A stretch of 64,000 nt of DNA from Pseudoxanthomonas sp. J31 (GCF_000510725.1 NZ_AZNZ01000001.1:496001-560000); one strand, 5' to 3'; counted from the first letter of the stretch, positions 43,709-54,568 are shown. The notes: generated by a model not told the origin, from the letters alone. Made by a program: numbers and translations.

Positions 43709-44662
43709 TCAGGCGGCCGGTGGCGGCGCGGGCAGGCCGCGGCCGCGCTCGTAGTAGTTGCTGCGGCCCTGCGGCTGGCGCTTGAAGCGGCGGTGGATCC
43801 ACAGGTACTGCGCCGGCGCCTCGCGCACCATGGCCTCGATCGCGGCGTTGACCCGGGCGGTGTCGGCGACCGCGTCCTCGCTGGGGAAGTCCGCCAGCGG
43901 CGGGGCCACGCGCAGGATGTAGCGGCCGCCCTCGCGGCGGTGGAAGAACGGCACCACCGCGCAGCCGGTGACCCGCGCCAGCTGGTGGGTGGCGGTGATG
44001 GTCGAGGCCGGCATGCCGAAGAACGGCGCGAACACCGAGTCCTTGCCGCGCATGTCCTGGTCCGGCGCGTACCACAGCATCCCGCCGCGCTTGAGGTGGC
44101 GCACCGCGCCGCGCAGGTCGCTGTTGGCGAACATCGCCACCGCATAGCGCAGGCGGCCGCGCTTGACCGCCCACTCCATCACCGGGTTGCGGTGGCGGCG
44201 GTACATGCCGGCCAGCGGCACCTGCCCGCACAGCAGCCGCCCGCACATCTCCAGGGTCATGAAGTGGCCGGAAACCAGCAGCACGCCGCGGCCCTGGGCC
44301 TGCAGTTCGCGCAGGTGCTCCAGGCCCTCGATCCGGACGTCGCGCTCGATCGGCGCCAGCGAACCCCACCAGGCGCGCGCGAACTCGAACAGGCCAACGC
44401 CCAGCGCGTCGAAGCTGTCGCGCGCCAGGCGCGCGCGCCATTGCGGCGTCTGCTGCGGGAAGCACAGGGCGAGGTTGACCTCGGCGGCGCGGCGGCGCTC
44501 GCGGGCCAGGTGCCAGGCCAGCCAGCCCACCCCGCGGCCGATCGCGCGCTGCCACAGCCAGGGCAGGCGCGCGGCGGCGACCATGATCCCCAGGGCCAGC
44601 CACATCGGCCAGTTGCGCGGGGCGAAGGAAGGGCGGGGAGGGGGCGTGTCTGCGGCGCTCAT
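43709..44662 (-). CDS. lpxL: lipid A biosynthesis (lauroyl-type) acyltransferase
   Basis: A 317-residue inner-membrane acyltransferase of the LpxL/LpxM family that adds a secondary acyl chain to lipid A. It has one N-terminal transmembrane segment (about 20-38), the catalytic HX4E motif in SGHFMTLEMCGR (His and Glu about 132-137), the Arg-rich YRRHRNPVMEW (about 154-164), and a late WIHRRFKRQPQGR block. LpxL is the default call; chain length and donor cannot be told. Divergent from waaA by 59 bases, the usual pairing of lipid A and Kdo genes. Confidence 0.9.
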   Translation of the reverse strand: MSAADTPPPRPSFAPRNWPMWLALGIMVAAARLPWLWQRAIGRGVGWLAWHLARERRRAAEVNLALCFPQQTPQWRARLARDSFDALGVGLFEFARAWWGSLAPIERDVRIEGLEHLRELQAQGRGVLLVSGHFMTLEMCGRLLCGQVPLAGMYRRHRNPVMEWAVKRGRLRYAVAMFANSDLRGAVRHLKRGGMLWYAPDQDMRGKDSVFAPFFGMPASTITATHQLARVTGCAVVPFFHRREGGRYILRVAPPLADFPSEDAVADTARVNAAIEAMVREAPAQYLWIHRRFKRQPQGRSNYYERGRGLPAPPPAA

Positions 44663-44721
44663 GCGCAGATTCTAAGCCTTGGCCGGCAACCGGCCGTCGC
44701 CGGCTCGGCTATCCTGCGCCG

Positions 44722-46047
44722 ATGCCGACTCCGTTTCCGCCCAAGGAACCGGGCGAACGCCTGGTGCGCTGGCTCTACTCGCTGGCGCTGTACCTGCTGT
44801 CGCCCTTCACCCTGTACCACCTGATCTCGCGCGGCTTCCGCGTGCGCGAGTACTTCCGCCGCTGGGACGAGCGCTACGGCGCCTACAGCACCGAGCAGGG
44901 CCGCCCGTGCGTGTGGCTGCACGCGGTGTCGGTGGGCGAGGTCAACGCCGCCGCGCCGCTGGTCAACGCCCTGCTGCGCCAGGGCAAGGGCACCCGCTGG
45001 GTGGTCACCACGATCACGCCCACCGGCTCGCAGCGGGTGCGCGCGCTGTGGGGCGGGCGGGTGGACCACGTGTACCTGCCCTACGACCTGCCCGGCAGCG
45101 TGGACCGCTTCCTGCAGCACTTCCGCCCGACCCTGGCACTGATCATGGAAACCGAGCTGTGGCCGAACATGCTGTTCGGCTGCCGCGACCACGGCATCCC
45201 GGTGTACGTGCTCAACGCGCGCCTGTCGGCCCGTTCCCTGCGCGGCTACCGCCTGCTGCGGCCGCTGCTGGGCCGCGCCCTGCGCACGGTGCGCTGCGTG
45301 GCCGCGCAGTCCGACGCCGATGCGCGCCGCTTCCAGGTGCTGGGCGCGCGTCCCGACCAGGTGCGGGTGCTGGGCAACCTCAAGTACGACGTGGAGGTGC
45401 CCGACGGCCTGGAGGCGTTGCGCGCGGCGTTCGAGGACGCGCTCGGCCGCAAGCGCCCGGTGTGGATCGCGGCCAGCACCCACGAGGGCGAGGAGGAGGA
45501 CGTGCTGGCCCTGCACCGGCGCCTGCGTGCGCGCTGGCCGGACCTGCTGCTGCTGTGGGCGCCGCGCCACCCGGAGCGCTTCGGGCGGGTACGCGCCGCG
45601 GCCGAGGCGGCGGGCTGGCAGGTGGGCACGCGCAGCGCCGGCGGCTGGCCGGCGGCCGGGGACGACGTGTTCGTGGTCGATACCCTGGGCGAGCTGATGG
45701 CGTTCTACGCCTGCGCCGACGTGGCCTTCGTCGGCGGCAGCCTGCAGCCGGTCGGCGGGCACAACCTGCTGGAGCCGGCGGCGGTGGGCACGGCGGTGGT
45801 CACCGGCCCGCACCTGCACAATTTCGCCGAGATCTCGCGGCGCCTGGACGAGGCCGGGGCGCTGCGCGTGGGCCGCGACCTGCAGGAGGTCGGCGACGCG
45901 CTGGAGGCGCTGCTGGGCGACGCCCCGCTGCGCCAGGCCATGGTCGAGGCCGGCCGCGCCCTGGTCGACCAGGGCCGCGGGGCGCTGCGCAACACCCTGG
46001 AGCTGATCGCGCCGGACCTGCCGGCGCCGGATCCGGTCGAGGACTGA
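44722..46047 (+). CDS. waaA: 3-deoxy-D-manno-octulosonic acid (Kdo) transferase WaaA
   Basis: WaaA (KdtA), 441 residues, transfers Kdo from CMP-Kdo to lipid IVA, the first inner-core step. N-terminal membrane anchor (about 18-37), WLHAVSVGEVNAAAPLV (about 73-89), METELWPNM (about 140-148), the CMP-binding segment with ASTHEGEEE (about 252-260) and the C-terminal GGSLQPVGGHNLLEPAA (about 336-352) identify the family. Ended by a bidirectional terminator shared with tolC. Confidence 0.95.
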   Translation: MPTPFPPKEPGERLVRWLYSLALYLLSPFTLYHLISRGFRVREYFRRWDERYGAYSTEQGRPCVWLHAVSVGEVNAAAPLVNALLRQGKGTRWVVTTITPTGSQRVRALWGGRVDHVYLPYDLPGSVDRFLQHFRPTLALIMETELWPNMLFGCRDHGIPVYVLNARLSARSLRGYRLLRPLLGRALRTVRCVAAQSDADARRFQVLGARPDQVRVLGNLKYDVEVPDGLEALRAAFEDALGRKRPVWIAASTHEGEEEDVLALHRRLRARWPDLLLLWAPRHPERFGRVRAAAEAAGWQVGTRSAGGWPAAGDDVFVVDTLGELMAFYACADVAFVGGSLQPVGGHNLLEPAAVGTAVVTGPHLHNFAEISRRLDEAGALRVGRDLQEVGDALEALLGDAPLRQAMVEAGRALVDQGRGALRNTLELIAPDLPAPDPVED

Positions 46048-46065
46048 GCGGAAGCCGGAAACGAA

Positions 46066-46090
46066 GAAGGCCGCCCCGTGGGCGGCCTTC
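46066..46090. terminator. bidirectional terminator between waaA and tolC
   Basis: Perfect 11-bp stem GAAGGCCGCCC / GGGCGGCCTTC with a 3-base loop; short T-rich tails on both sides. Confidence 0.75.
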
Positions 46091-46115
46091 TCCATTCCGG
46101 TGCCGGTGCCGCGGC

Positions 46116-47480
46116 TTACTGGCGCAGGACCGACGGATCCTGCAGCTGGGCCTCGGCGTCGACGGTCAGCAGGGCATTGACCTGGCGCAGCGCGTCCACG
46201 TCCAGCTCGCCGGTGGCCTGCGACAGCAGCAGGCGGTTGAGCAGGAAGTTGTACTTGGCGCGGGCGTACTCGACCTGGGCCTGGAACAGGGTGCGCTGGT
46301 TCTGGACCACGTCCAGCACGGTGCGGGTGCCGACTTCCAGGCCGACCTGCGAGGCCTCGTAGGCACTCTGCGCCGAGACCACGGCCAGGCGGCGGGCCTC
46401 GACCTCGCTCACGCCGGCGACCAGGGCCTGGTACAGGTTGCGGGTGTTGCGGTCCAGGGCGCGGCGCTGCTGCTCGTACTGGTCCTGGGCGATGTCGCGC
46501 TGGGCGATCGCCTGGCGCACGCGCGACTGGGTCGCGCCGCCGGAGAAGATCGGCACGTTCAGGGTGATGCCGATGCCGCTGCCGGTGCTTTCGCCGGCGC
46601 GCATGCCGCTTTCGGACAGGTCGCCCCAGCTCTCGTCCTTGCCCCAGGTGGCATTCAGCGACAGGGTCGGGTAGTGGCCGGCGCGGGCGTTTTCCACGTT
46701 GTGATTGGCGGCTTGGGCGCGCAGTTCGGCCGAGCGCAGGCTGGGGTTGCGCTCGATCGCGGCGGCCACCCAGGCATCGGCGCCGTCGCGCAGGGTCGGC
46801 AGCTCGGGGCGGAAGTCGGCCGGGAGGGCGCGCAGGTCGCGCACCGGCTGGCCGGTCAGCTCGGCCAGGGCCTGGTAGGCGTCCTGCAGCGCATTGCGGG
46901 CGAGGATGGCGTTGGCGCGGGCCTCGTCGTACTGGGCGCGGGCCTCGTGCACGTCGGTGATCGGGGCCAGGCCCACTTCCAGGCGCTTGTCGGCGTAGTC
47001 GAACTGGCGCTTGGCGGCGGCCTCGTTGGTCTCGGCCGCGGCCAGCGACTCGATCGCCACCAGCACGTCGAAGTAGGCGGCGGCGGTACGCACCATCAGG
47101 TCGTCGCTGGCGGCGGCCAGGTCCTGGTCGGCGGCGGCGCTCAGGGTGCGCTCGGCGCGCAGGCTGGCGAACTGGCCCCAGTTGAACAGCGTCTGCGAGG
47201 CGTTCAGGTTGTACCTGCGGGTGGTCGTGGTGGTCGAGCCGGGGACGCCCTCGTGCTCGTTGCGCGCGCGCCTCAGGCTGGCCTCGCCACTGAGGTTCGG
47301 CAGCAGCGCGGCGCGCGCCTGCACACGGCCTTCCTTGGTGATCAGCGTGTTCGATTCGGCGATCGCCAGCGTGGGGTCGCCGTTGCGGGCCATCTCGTAG
47401 GTCTGCAGCAGGTCGGCGGCGCCGGCGGAGGCGGGGGCCAGTGCGGCCGCCAGGGCCAGGGCGAGGGAACGGCGGATCAT
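46116..47480 (-). CDS. tolC: TolC family outer-membrane channel protein
   Basis: A 454-residue TolC-type channel that serves as the outer-membrane exit duct for efflux pumps and type I secretion. The signal peptide ([19 protein letters not shown], about residues 3-21) and tandem outer-membrane efflux repeats are visible: two coiled-coil halves with repeated TLxxxExxLxxA patterns, e.g. [20 protein letters not shown] (about 34-53) and [19 protein letters not shown] prefer ATG 47480 (GGAAG six bases upstream) to 47501, which would add seven residues before the basic signal-peptide end. An RND pump lies 1.6 kb away. Order tolC after pcm on the same strand. Confidence 0.9.
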   Translation of the reverse strand: MIRRSLALALAAALAPASAGAADLLQTYEMARNGDPTLAIAESNTLITKEGRVQARAALLPNLSGEASLRRARNEHEGVPGSTTTTTRRYNLNASQTLFNWGQFASLRAERTLSAAADQDLAAASDDLMVRTAAAYFDVLVAIESLAAAETNEAAAKRQFDYADKRLEVGLAPITDVHEARAQYDEARANAILARNALQDAYQALAELTGQPVRDLRALPADFRPELPTLRDGADAWVAAAIERNPSLRSAELRAQAANHNVENARAGHYPTLSLNATWGKDESWGDLSESGMRAGESTGSGIGITLNVPIFSGGATQSRVRQAIAQRDIAQDQYEQQRRALDRNTRNLYQALVAGVSEVEARRLAVVSAQSAYEASQVGLEVGTRTVLDVVQNQRTLFQAQVEYARAKYNFLLNRLLLSQATGELDVDALRQVNALLTVDAEAQLQDPSVLRQ

Positions 47481-47574
47481 CAGCGGCTTCCTTATCTTCA
47501 TGTTGGGCCCGGGTCCATGCCCGGGCCGTCGTGGGGATATCGGGATCCGACCGCTGCCCCGCGGGGCATTGCGG

Positions 47575-48237
47575 TCAGAAACTGAACTGCGGGGCCGGCT
47601 CGGCGCCGCGCAGGTACTCGAGCTCGGTCTCGAACAACGATTCAACGGCCGGCGCGTTGACATCGCCGGTGTGGCGCAGCAGCACGGCTTCCATCACCGG
47701 CGCGCGGCCACGGACCACGAACAGGCGGCCGCCCGGGCGCAGCCACTCCAGGAACCGGGTCGGGACCGTGTCCACCGCGGCGGTCACGCAGACCGCGTCG
47801 AACTGGCGGGTCGGCGCGTACTGCAGGGCGTCGGCGGTCTCGATGCGGACGTTGGTGCCCAGGCGGGCAGCGTCCAGGTGCCTGCGCGCGGCGGCGGCCA
47901 GTTCCGGCTGGATCTCGATGCTCACCACCTCGCGCGCCAGCTCGCCCAGGCAGGCGGTGACGTAGCCGCTGCCGGTGCCCACTTCCAGCACGCTGTCGCC
48001 CGGCTGCAGGGCCAGGGCCTGGAGCATGCGGCCCTCGACCACCGGCTTCATCATGCGCACGCCGTGGCCCAGCGGCAGCTCGATGTCGGCGTAGGCCAGC
48101 GCGCGCTGCGCCTCCGGCACGAACGCCTCGCGCGGCAGGCGGCCGATCACCTCGAGCACGGCGGCGTCCAGGACCTCCCAGGGGCGGACCTGCTGTTCCA
48201 CCATCAGTTCGCGGGCAAGGGCGTAATCGATCGTCAT
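47575..48237 (-). CDS. pcm: protein-L-isoaspartate O-methyltransferase family protein
   Basis: A 220-residue SAM-dependent methyltransferase. The N-terminal [13 protein letters not shown] (about 11-23), the [19 protein letters not shown] segment (about 53-71) and motif [17 protein letters not shown] (about 83-98) fit the protein-isoaspartate repair family, although the substrate pocket residues (usually TISQPY) read MMKPVV, so activity could differ. It is 94 bases upstream of tolC on the same strand, an order conserved in Xanthomonadaceae. Confidence 0.85.
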   Translation of the reverse strand: MTIDYALARELMVEQQVRPWEVLDAAVLEVIGRLPREAFVPEAQRALAYADIELPLGHGVRMMKPVVEGRMLQALALQPGDSVLEVGTGSGYVTACLGELAREVVSIEIQPELAAAARRHLDAARLGTNVRIETADALQYAPTRQFDAVCVTAAVDTVPTRFLEWLRPGGRLFVVRGRAPVMEAVLLRHTGDVNAPAVESLFETELEYLRGAEPAPQFSF

Positions 48238-48375
48238 GGCTGCTATCACAAGGCGCGGGAGGCCGGGCATTCTACTACCGCGGCGGCCCGTGCCGGCGCT
48301 GGAAGGATCGCCGCGCCCGGGCGGCGGCGTTCAGTGCCGGAAGTCACCGCGACCACCGGCCCTGCGGGACGCGGT

Positions 48376-49035
48376 TCAGGCCGCATAGGCGCGCAGGAAG
48401 AAATCCACCGTGGCCCGCAGGTGCCGCTGCAGGTCGGCCGGCGCGGGCGTGCCGCACAGGCCGCAGGCCATCTTCGAGTACAGCTCGCCCTTGAGCAGGC
48501 AGAAGAACTGCGAGGCGGCCAGGGGCACGTCCTCGATCCGCAGCTGGCCCTCGGCCACCCGTGCCTGCAGGAACTGGGCGAACACCTCCTGGACCCGGCG
48601 CGGGCCGGAGTTCCAGAACAGCTCGCGCAGGGCCGGGTCGGCGGCGCCGGGATTGGAGAGCATCCGGTGCATGCGGATGGCCTCGTCGCTGGTGATCAGG
48701 GCGAAGAAGGCGTGGCCGATGGCCCGCAGCTGCTCGCGCAGCGGGCCCTCGGGCGGGTTCACGAACAGCTCGTCCGGCAGCACCTCGCGGCACTTGGCGG
48801 CGATCGCCTCGGAGAACAGGGTCTCCTTGTCGCCGAAGTGGCTGTAGACGGTCAGCTTGGACACGCCGGCGGCGGCGGCGATCTGGTCCATGCTCACGCC
48901 CTGGTAGCCCTGTTCGAGGAACATGCGCTTGGCCGCTTCCAGGATCGCGGCGCGCTTGGCCAGGTCCTTGGGGCGGCCGGGGCCCGGATTGCGGGCGGGC
49001 GCGGCGGCGCTGGCGGGCGTGGTCGGGCGGGTCAT
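48376..49035 (-). CDS. TetR family transcriptional regulator of the RND efflux operon
   Basis: A 219-residue TetR-type repressor. The helix-turn-helix is about residues 46-66 ([20 protein letters not shown]); the C-terminal ligand domain has Cys in [10 protein letters not shown] near 193. Divergent from a RND periplasmic adaptor gene across 85 bases with two palindromes, so it very probably represses the pump and itself. Inducer unknown. Confidence 0.88.
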   Translation of the reverse strand: MTRPTTPASAAAPARNPGPGRPKDLAKRAAILEAAKRMFLEQGYQGVSMDQIAAAAGVSKLTVYSHFGDKETLFSEAIAAKCREVLPDELFVNPPEGPLREQLRAIGHAFFALITSDEAIRMHRMLSNPGAADPALRELFWNSGPRRVQEVFAQFLQARVAEGQLRIEDVPLAASQFFCLLKGELYSKMACGLCGTPAPADLQRHLRATVDFFLRAYAA

Positions 49036-49044
49036 GCAGGCAAT

Positions 49045-49085
49045 ACTAGACTAGTTGGTTTTCTATTTATACCATACCGGCCGGT
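49045..49085. promoter_or_regulatory. palindromes in the tetR/RND divergent promoter region
   Basis: ACTAGACTAGT (49045-49055, dyad around one base) and ACCGGCCGGT (49076-49085, perfect) flank an AT-rich stretch (TTCTATTTATACCAT) in an otherwise GC-rich gap. Likely operator(s) for the TetR protein and the promoter core of the efflux operon. Confidence 0.55.
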
Positions 49086-49120
49086 TCACTATTTTCCACC
49101 TACGGGACGGAGTCGTGGCG

Positions 49121-50239
49121 ATGCAGGGACGGGTCAGGCGTGGCGTAGCGGCAGCCCTCGTGGTGGTCGCCCTCGCGGGGTGCGGCAATGGCGCGGAGGC
49201 GCCGGAGAAGGCGCGCCCGGTCTGGGTGGTGCAGCCACAGGCGGCCGGCGAAGCCGCGGGGCTGGCCTTCCCCGGCGAGGTGCGGGCGCGCGAGGAAAGC
49301 CCGCTGGCGTTCCGCATCGGTGGCGAGCTGGTGGCGCGGCGGGTGGACGCCGGTGCGCGGGTGGCCGAAGGCCAGGTGCTGGCCGAGCTGGATCCGGGCG
49401 ACCAGGCGCTGCAGGCGCAGGCCGCGCGGGCGCAGCTGGCGGCGGCCGAGGCCGAGCTGGCGCGGGCGAAGGGCGACCTGGACCGCTACGCGAAGCTGGT
49501 CGAGCAGCAGCTGGTGAGCCGCTCGGCCTACGAGGCCCAGGAGGCGGCGTACAAGGCCGCGGCCGGGCAGGTCGATGCCGCCCGCGCGCAGTGGGAGGTG
49601 ACCCGCAACCAGGCCGCCTATGCCACCCTGCGCGCGCCGCACGCCGGGGTGATCGCCAGCCGCCAGGCCGAGGTCGGCCAGGTGGTGGCGGCCGGGCAGA
49701 CCGTGTTCACCCTGGCCGCCGACGGTGGCCGCGAGGTGGCGATCGACCTGCCGGAGGACCGCATCGGCCAGTTCAAGGTCGGCGATCCGGCCGAGGTCGA
49801 GCTGTGGAGCCGCCCCGGCCAGCGCCTGCCGGCGCGGATCCGCGAACTGGCCCCGGCGGCCGATCCGCTGACCCGCAGTTACGCCGTGCGCGTGGCCCTG
49901 GACGATGCGGTGGCCGGCGACGTGGTGCTGGGCCAGAGCGCGCGCGTGTTCCTCGGCCACGGCGCGGCCGGCGCCGGCCTGCGGGTGCCGCTGGCGGCGC
50001 TGCAGCAGGGCGCCGACGGCAAGCCGGCGGTGTGGGTGGTGCGCGAGGGCAAGGTCGCCAGCGTGCCGGTCGAGCACGGGCCGCTGGGCACCGAGACGGT
50101 GGAGGTCCGCGGCGAGCTGCGCGCCGACGACTGGGTGGTCGCCGCCGGCGGCCACCTGCTGCGCGAGGGCGAGGCGGTGCTCGCGGTGGACCGCGGCAAC
50201 CGGCCGGTGGCCGCCGCCGTGCGGCCGAAGGCGGACTGA
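49121..50239 (+). CDS. RND efflux periplasmic adaptor lipoprotein
   Basis: A 372-residue membrane-fusion protein. It is a lipoprotein: signal peptide [13 protein letters not shown] with the lipobox LAGC near residue 22. Biotinyl-lipoyl halves lie about 45-80 and 155-185 (e.g. [20 protein letters not shown]), with a coiled-coil hairpin between (about 85-150), then beta-barrel and membrane-proximal domains. ATG 49121 is chosen since GGAG is eight bases upstream; the in-frame GTG at 49115 is too close. Forms an operon with the RND permease four bases downstream. With the nearby tolC this would make a tripartite pump, an inference. Confidence 0.92.
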   Translation: MQGRVRRGVAAALVVVALAGCGNGAEAPEKARPVWVVQPQAAGEAAGLAFPGEVRAREESPLAFRIGGELVARRVDAGARVAEGQVLAELDPGDQALQAQAARAQLAAAEAELARAKGDLDRYAKLVEQQLVSRSAYEAQEAAYKAAAGQVDAARAQWEVTRNQAAYATLRAPHAGVIASRQAEVGQVVAAGQTVFTLAADGGREVAIDLPEDRIGQFKVGDPAEVELWSRPGQRLPARIRELAPAADPLTRSYAVRVALDDAVAGDVVLGQSARVFLGHGAAGAGLRVPLAALQQGADGKPAVWVVREGKVASVPVEHGPLGTETVEVRGELRADDWVVAAGGHLLREGEAVLAVDRGNRPVAAAVRPKAD

Positions 50240-50242
50240 GCC

Positions 50243-53200
50243 ATGCGCCGCTTCAACCTTTCCGAGTGGGCGCTGCACAACCGCGGCCTGGTGCTGTACG
50301 CGATGATCGCCCTGGCGGTGATCGGCACCTGGTCCTACCTGCGCCTGGGCCAGAGCGAGGACCCACCGTTCACCTTCAAGGCCATGGTGGTGCGCACGCT
50401 GTGGCCGGGCGCCACCGCCGAGGAGGTCTCGCTGCAGGTCACCGAGCGGATCGAGAAGGCGGTGATGAACACCGGCAAGTACGAGTTCGTGCGCTCGTAC
50501 TCGCGCCCGGGCGAGTCGCAGGTGATCTTCATGGCCCGCGACTCGATGCGCTCGAAGGACATCCCCGAGCTGTTCTACCAGGTACGCAAGAAGGTCGGCG
50601 ACATCCGCGCCACGCTCCCGGACGGGGTGGTCGGGCCGTTCTTCAACGACGAGTTCGGCGACACCTTCGGCAACATCTACGCCCTCACCGGCGAGGGCTT
50701 CGACTACGCCATCCTCAAGGACTACGCCGACCGCATCCAGCTGGAACTGCAGCGGGTGGCGGACGTGGGCAAGGTCGAGCTGATCGGCCTGCAGGACGAG
50801 AAGGTCTGGATCGAGATCGACAACGCGCGCCTGGCCACCCTGGGCATCCCGCTGCAGGCGGTGCAGCAGGCGCTGGAAGGACAGAACGCGGTGGTGCCGG
50901 CCGGGTTCTACGAGACCGCCTCCGAGCGCGTGCAGCTGCGGGTGGACGGCCCGTTCCGCACCCTGGAGGAGATCCGCGCGTTCCCGATCCGCGCCAACGG
51001 CCGCACCATCCGCCTGCAGGACGTGGCCACGGTGACCCGCGGTTTCGCCGATCCGGCCGCGCCGCGCATGCGCTTCATGGGCCAGGACGCGATCGGCATC
51101 GCCGTGGCCATGCGCGACGGCGGCCACATCCTGCGCCTGGGCGAGGCGCTGGAGGCCGAGTTCGCGCGGCTGCAGGAGCAGCTGCCGGCGGGCATGCAGC
51201 TGCGCAAGGTCTCCGACCAGCCGGAGGCGGTGCGCGACTCGGTGGGCGAGTTCGTGCGCGTGCTGGCCGAGGCGGTGACCATCGTGCTGCTGGTCAGCTT
51301 CTTCTCGCTGGGATTCCGCACCGGCCTGGTGGTGGCGGTCTCGATCCCGCTGGTGCTGGCGATGACCTTCGCGGTGATGAACTACTTCGGCATCGGCCTG
51401 CACAAGATCTCGCTGGGCGCGCTGGTGCTGGCGCTGGGCCTGCTGGTGGACGACGCGATCATCGCGGTGGAGATGATGGCCATCAAGATGGAGCAGGGCT
51501 TCGACCGCCTGCGCGCGGCCAGCTTCGCCTGGGAATCGACCGCGTTCCCGATGCTCACCGGCACCCTGATCACCGCGGCCGGCTTCCTGCCGATCGCCAC
51601 CGCCGCCTCCAGCACCGGCGAGTACACCCGCTCGCTGTTCCAGGTGGTGACCATCGCCCTGCTGGTGTCGTGGATCGCCGCGGTGCTGTTCATCCCCTAC
51701 CTGGGCGACAAGATGCTGCCGGACCTGGCGCATCCCCGGCCGCCGAAGCCGGGCAGCCTGGCCGCGCGCCGGCGTGCCTTCCGCGAGCGGCTGGCCGACC
51801 GCTGGCCTCAGTACGCCGCGCTGCTGGCCCCGGCGCCGCTCGACGGCCACCACCACGACCCGTACCAGCGCCCGTTCTACCAGCGCTTCCGCCGCCTGCT
51901 CGATGCCTGCCTGCGCCGGCGCTGGTGGGTGATCGGCGCCACCGTCGGCCTGTTCGTGCTGTCGCTGGCGATGTTCCGCTTCGTGCCGCAGCAGTTCTTC
52001 CCGGACTCGACCCGGCCGGAGCTGATGGTGGACCTGGAACTGGCCGAGGGCGCGTCGCTGCGCGCCACCGAGGCGCAGGCGAAGAAACTGGAGGCGCTGC
52101 TGCAGCAGCGCGAGGACGTGCGCAACTACGTGGCCTACGTCGGCACCGGCTCGCCGCGCTTCTACCTGCCGCTGGACCAGCAGCTGCCGGCGACCAACTT
52201 CAGCCAGTTCGTGGTCCTGGCACGCGACATCCAGGCGCGCGAGGAACTGCGCAACTGGCTGCTGCGCGAGGTGGCGCCGCAGTTCCCGGAGCTGCAGATG
52301 CGCGTGACCCGGCTGGAGAACGGCCCGCCGGTGGGCTACCCGGTGCAGTTCCGCGTTTCCGGCGAGCACATCGACCAGGTGCGCGCGATCGCACGCGAGG
52401 TGGCGGAGAAGGTGCGCGCCAACCCGCACACCACCAACGTCAACCTGGACTGGGACGAGCCGAGCAAGGTGGTGCGCCTGGAGATCGACCAGGACCGCGC
52501 CCGCGCGCTGGGCGTCAACAGCGCCCAGCTGGCGCAGTTCCTCAGCGCGCAGCTGTCCGGCTACACCGCCAGCACCTTCCGCGAGGGCAACGAGCTGGTC
52601 GGGATCATGCTGCGCGGCGGCGCCGGCGACCGCGAGCAGCTGGAACTGCTGGGCAGCCTGGCCATCCCCACCGGCGACGGCGGCAGCGTGGCGTTGTCGC
52701 AGGTGGCGCGCATCCGGCAGACCTTCGAGGAAGGGATCATCTGGCACCGCGACCGGCTGCCGACCATCACCGTGCGCGCCGACATCGGCGACGAACTGCT
52801 GCCGGCGGCGGTCACCGCGCAGATCGACCCGACCCTGGACGGGATCCGCGAGGCGATGCCGCCGGGCTACCTGCTGCAGGTCGGCGGCTCGGTGGAGGAT
52901 TCGGCGCGCGGGCAGAACTCGATCAAGGCCGGCATGCCGCTGTTCCTGTTCGTGGTCACGACGCTGCTGATGGTCCAGCTGCGCAGCTTCTCCCGCACAT
53001 TGATGGTGCTGGTGACCGCGCCGCTGGGCCTGATCGGCGCGACCTGGTTCCTGCTGGTCTTCCGCATGCCGTTCGGCTTCGTGGCACTGCTGGGCACAAT
53101 CGCGCTGGCCGGCATGGTGATGCGCAACTCGGTGATCCTGGTCGACCAGATCGAGCAGGACATCGCCGCCGGCCACGACCGCTGGCACGCCATCGTCGAC

Positions 53201-53407
53201 GCCACCGTGCGCCGCTTCCGCCCGATCGTGCTGACCGCGCTGACCGCGGTGCTGGCGATGATCCCGCTGTCGCGCAGCGCATTCTACGGCTCGATGGCGG
53301 TGGCGATCATGGGCGGCCTGATCGTGGCCACCGCCCTGACCCTGCTGTTCCTGCCGGCGCTGTACGCGGCCTGGTTCCGGGTCAGGCCGGAAGAGGCAAC
53401 AGCCTGA
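50243..53407 (+). CDS. RND efflux transporter permease
   Basis: A 1054-residue resistance-nodulation-division inner-membrane pump. The predicted twelve transmembrane helices include the TM4 [17 protein letters not shown] segment with the paired Asp of the proton relay (about residues 397-413); two large periplasmic loops follow TM1 and TM7. It is closer to the TriC/MexK-like subgroup (N-terminus [18 protein letters not shown]) than to AcrB. Its start is three bases after the adaptor stop. Substrates not predictable from sequence. Confidence 0.93.
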   Translation: MRRFNLSEWALHNRGLVLYAMIALAVIGTWSYLRLGQSEDPPFTFKAMVVRTLWPGATAEEVSLQVTERIEKAVMNTGKYEFVRSYSRPGESQVIFMARDSMRSKDIPELFYQVRKKVGDIRATLPDGVVGPFFNDEFGDTFGNIYALTGEGFDYAILKDYADRIQLELQRVADVGKVELIGLQDEKVWIEIDNARLATLGIPLQAVQQALEGQNAVVPAGFYETASERVQLRVDGPFRTLEEIRAFPIRANGRTIRLQDVATVTRGFADPAAPRMRFMGQDAIGIAVAMRDGGHILRLGEALEAEFARLQEQLPAGMQLRKVSDQPEAVRDSVGEFVRVLAEAVTIVLLVSFFSLGFRTGLVVAVSIPLVLAMTFAVMNYFGIGLHKISLGALVLALGLLVDDAIIAVEMMAIKMEQGFDRLRAASFAWESTAFPMLTGTLITAAGFLPIATAASSTGEYTRSLFQVVTIALLVSWIAAVLFIPYLGDKMLPDLAHPRPPKPGSLAARRRAFRERLADRWPQYAALLAPAPLDGHHHDPYQRPFYQRFRRLLDACLRRRWWVIGATVGLFVLSLAMFRFVPQQFFPDSTRPELMVDLELAEGASLRATEAQAKKLEALLQQREDVRNYVAYVGTGSPRFYLPLDQQLPATNFSQFVVLARDIQAREELRNWLLREVAPQFPELQMRVTRLENGPPVGYPVQFRVSGEHIDQVRAIAREVAEKVRANPHTTNVNLDWDEPSKVVRLEIDQDRARALGVNSAQLAQFLSAQLSGYTASTFREGNELVGIMLRGGAGDREQLELLGSLAIPTGDGGSVALSQVARIRQTFEEGIIWHRDRLPTITVRADIGDELLPAAVTAQIDPTLDGIREAMPPGYLLQVGGSVEDSARGQNSIKAGMPLFLFVVTTLLMVQLRSFSRTLMVLVTAPLGLIGATWFLLVFRMPFGFVALLGTIALAGMVMRNSVILVDQIEQDIAAGHDRWHAIVDATVRRFRPIVLTALTAVLAMIPLSRSAFYGSMAVAIMGGLIVATALTLLFLPALYAAWFRVRPEEATA

Positions 53408-53411
53408 CGGC

Positions 53412-53540
53412 GGGACGGTGTAGCCGGAGCAATGCCGCTGCTTCGGCTACGCCCCGGGCACACCCGCACGAAGCCCCACTCCCCTCGGAAGAGGGGAACC
53501 CGGGTGCGCTTCGCTTACCCCTCGGCCAGCGCCATCGTCC
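53412..53540. other. intergenic hairpins between the RND permease and lysR
   Basis: Convergent gap. GTAGCCG-gAGCA / TGCTt-CGGCTAC (about 53419-53452) and CCCCTC-GGAA-GAGGGG (about 53482-53497) form stable hairpins, but neither is followed by a T-run, so they are REP-like or weak terminators. No coding frame is credible. Confidence 0.45.
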
Positions 53541-53543
53541 CGG

Positions 53544-53579
53544 CCAATCACCAATCACGAATCACGAATCACGAATCCC
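53544..53579. repeat. GATTCG-type degenerate repeat at the 3' end of lysR
   Basis: CCAATCACCAATCACGAATC, continuing with two further ACGAATC units and CCC: five near-identical units, the same family as the copies flanking the four-helix-bundle gene at 26.2-26.6 kb. The TGA stop of lysR lies inside it. Confidence 0.75.
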
Positions 53580-54435
53580 CACGCAGCAGCGCGATGAACG
53601 CCTGCGCCGCCCGCGACAGCGTGCGGCCGCCATGCACGACATACCCGAGTTGCCGCGACAGCTGCACGCCCTGGACCGGCAGCACCTGCACCTGGGCGTC
53701 GAGCATGGTCAGCGGCAGCGCTCCCCAGGCCAGGCCCACCGAGACCAGCATCTTGATGGTCTCCATGTAATTGGTGGTCAGGCGCAGCTGCAGCGACAGG
53801 CCGCGGCGGGCAAAGGCCTGGGCGACGATGCGGTGGGTGAAGGTGCCCGGATCCGGCAGGACCGCCGGATGCGCGGCGATGTCGGCCAGGCCCACCTTCG
53901 CCATCCGCGCCAGCGGATGGTCCGGCGCCACCACGAAGCGCAGCGGATCGTCCCATACCGGCGTGGCCAGCAGCGGTGCCTCGGTCGGCCCCAGCGTGGT
54001 CACCGCCAGCTCCACGTCGCCGCCCAGCACCTGGGCATAGGCCTGCTCCGAATCCATGAAGCGGATGTCCAGCGCCACCCGCGGGTGCAGCGCGGTAAAG
54101 CGGCGCAGCAGGGCCGGCAGCCGGTGCAGGCCGACGTGGTGGCTGGTGGCCAGGCTCAGGCGGCCGCCGATGTCCTGGCCCAGGTCCTGCAACGCGCGCC
54201 GCGCCGCATCGGCCTCGGCCAGCATCTGCCGCGCCCGCGGCAGCAGCAGGCGCCCGGCCTCGGTCAGCACCACCTGGCGGCCGAGGCGGTCGAACAGGCG
54301 CACCTCCAGGTCCTGCTCCAGCTGGGCGATGCGCTTGCTCACCGCCGGCTGGGTCAGGTGCAGCTGCTCGGCGGCGGCGGAAAAGCCGCCGCGCTCGGCG
54401 ACGGCGACGAATGCCGACAGGCTGCCCCAGTCCAT
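53569..54435 (-). CDS. LysR family transcriptional regulator, divergent from leuC
   Basis: A 288-residue LysR-type regulator. The helix-turn-helix is in the first 60 residues ([23 protein letters not shown], about 18-40; shown as [10 protein letters not shown] + [13 protein letters not shown]). The C-terminal half has the two-lobed periplasmic-binding-like effector domain. Its stop codon is inside a degenerate repeat, so the last residues (RGDS) may differ from relatives. It is divergent from leuCD, and a T-N11-A palindrome stands between, so regulation of leuCD with a branched-chain pathway effector is likely, but the effector is unknown. Confidence 0.88.
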   Translation of the reverse strand: MDWGSLSAFVAVAERGGFSAAAEQLHLTQPAVSKRIAQLEQDLEVRLFDRLGRQVVLTEAGRLLLPRARQMLAEADAARRALQDLGQDIGGRLSLATSHHVGLHRLPALLRRFTALHPRVALDIRFMDSEQAYAQVLGGDVELAVTTLGPTEAPLLATPVWDDPLRFVVAPDHPLARMAKVGLADIAAHPAVLPDPGTFTHRIVAQAFARRGLSLQLRLTTNYMETIKMLVSVGLAWGALPLTMLDAQVQVLPVQGVQLSRQLGYVVHGGRTLSRAAQAFIALLRGDS

Positions 54436-54450
54436 CGCGGCTCCGGATTG

Positions 54451-54465
54451 ATTCCTGGCAGGAAT
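54451..54465. promoter_or_regulatory. LysR-type operator ATTCCTGGCAGGAAT
   Basis: A perfect 7-1-7 palindrome containing TTCCTGGCAGGAA, i.e. T-N11-A. It lies 16 bases upstream of the lysR start and 104 bases before the leuC start, the expected place for the recognition site of the divergent regulator. Confidence 0.65.
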
Positions 54466-54568
54466 CTACCGGATGAAAAATATGCATTTGAGTTATCGAT
54501 GGCAAGGCGGCAGGATTTCCCCAAGCTCGGCGGGCCGCGCGCCCGCCACCGCCAGAGGAACAGAGGGA

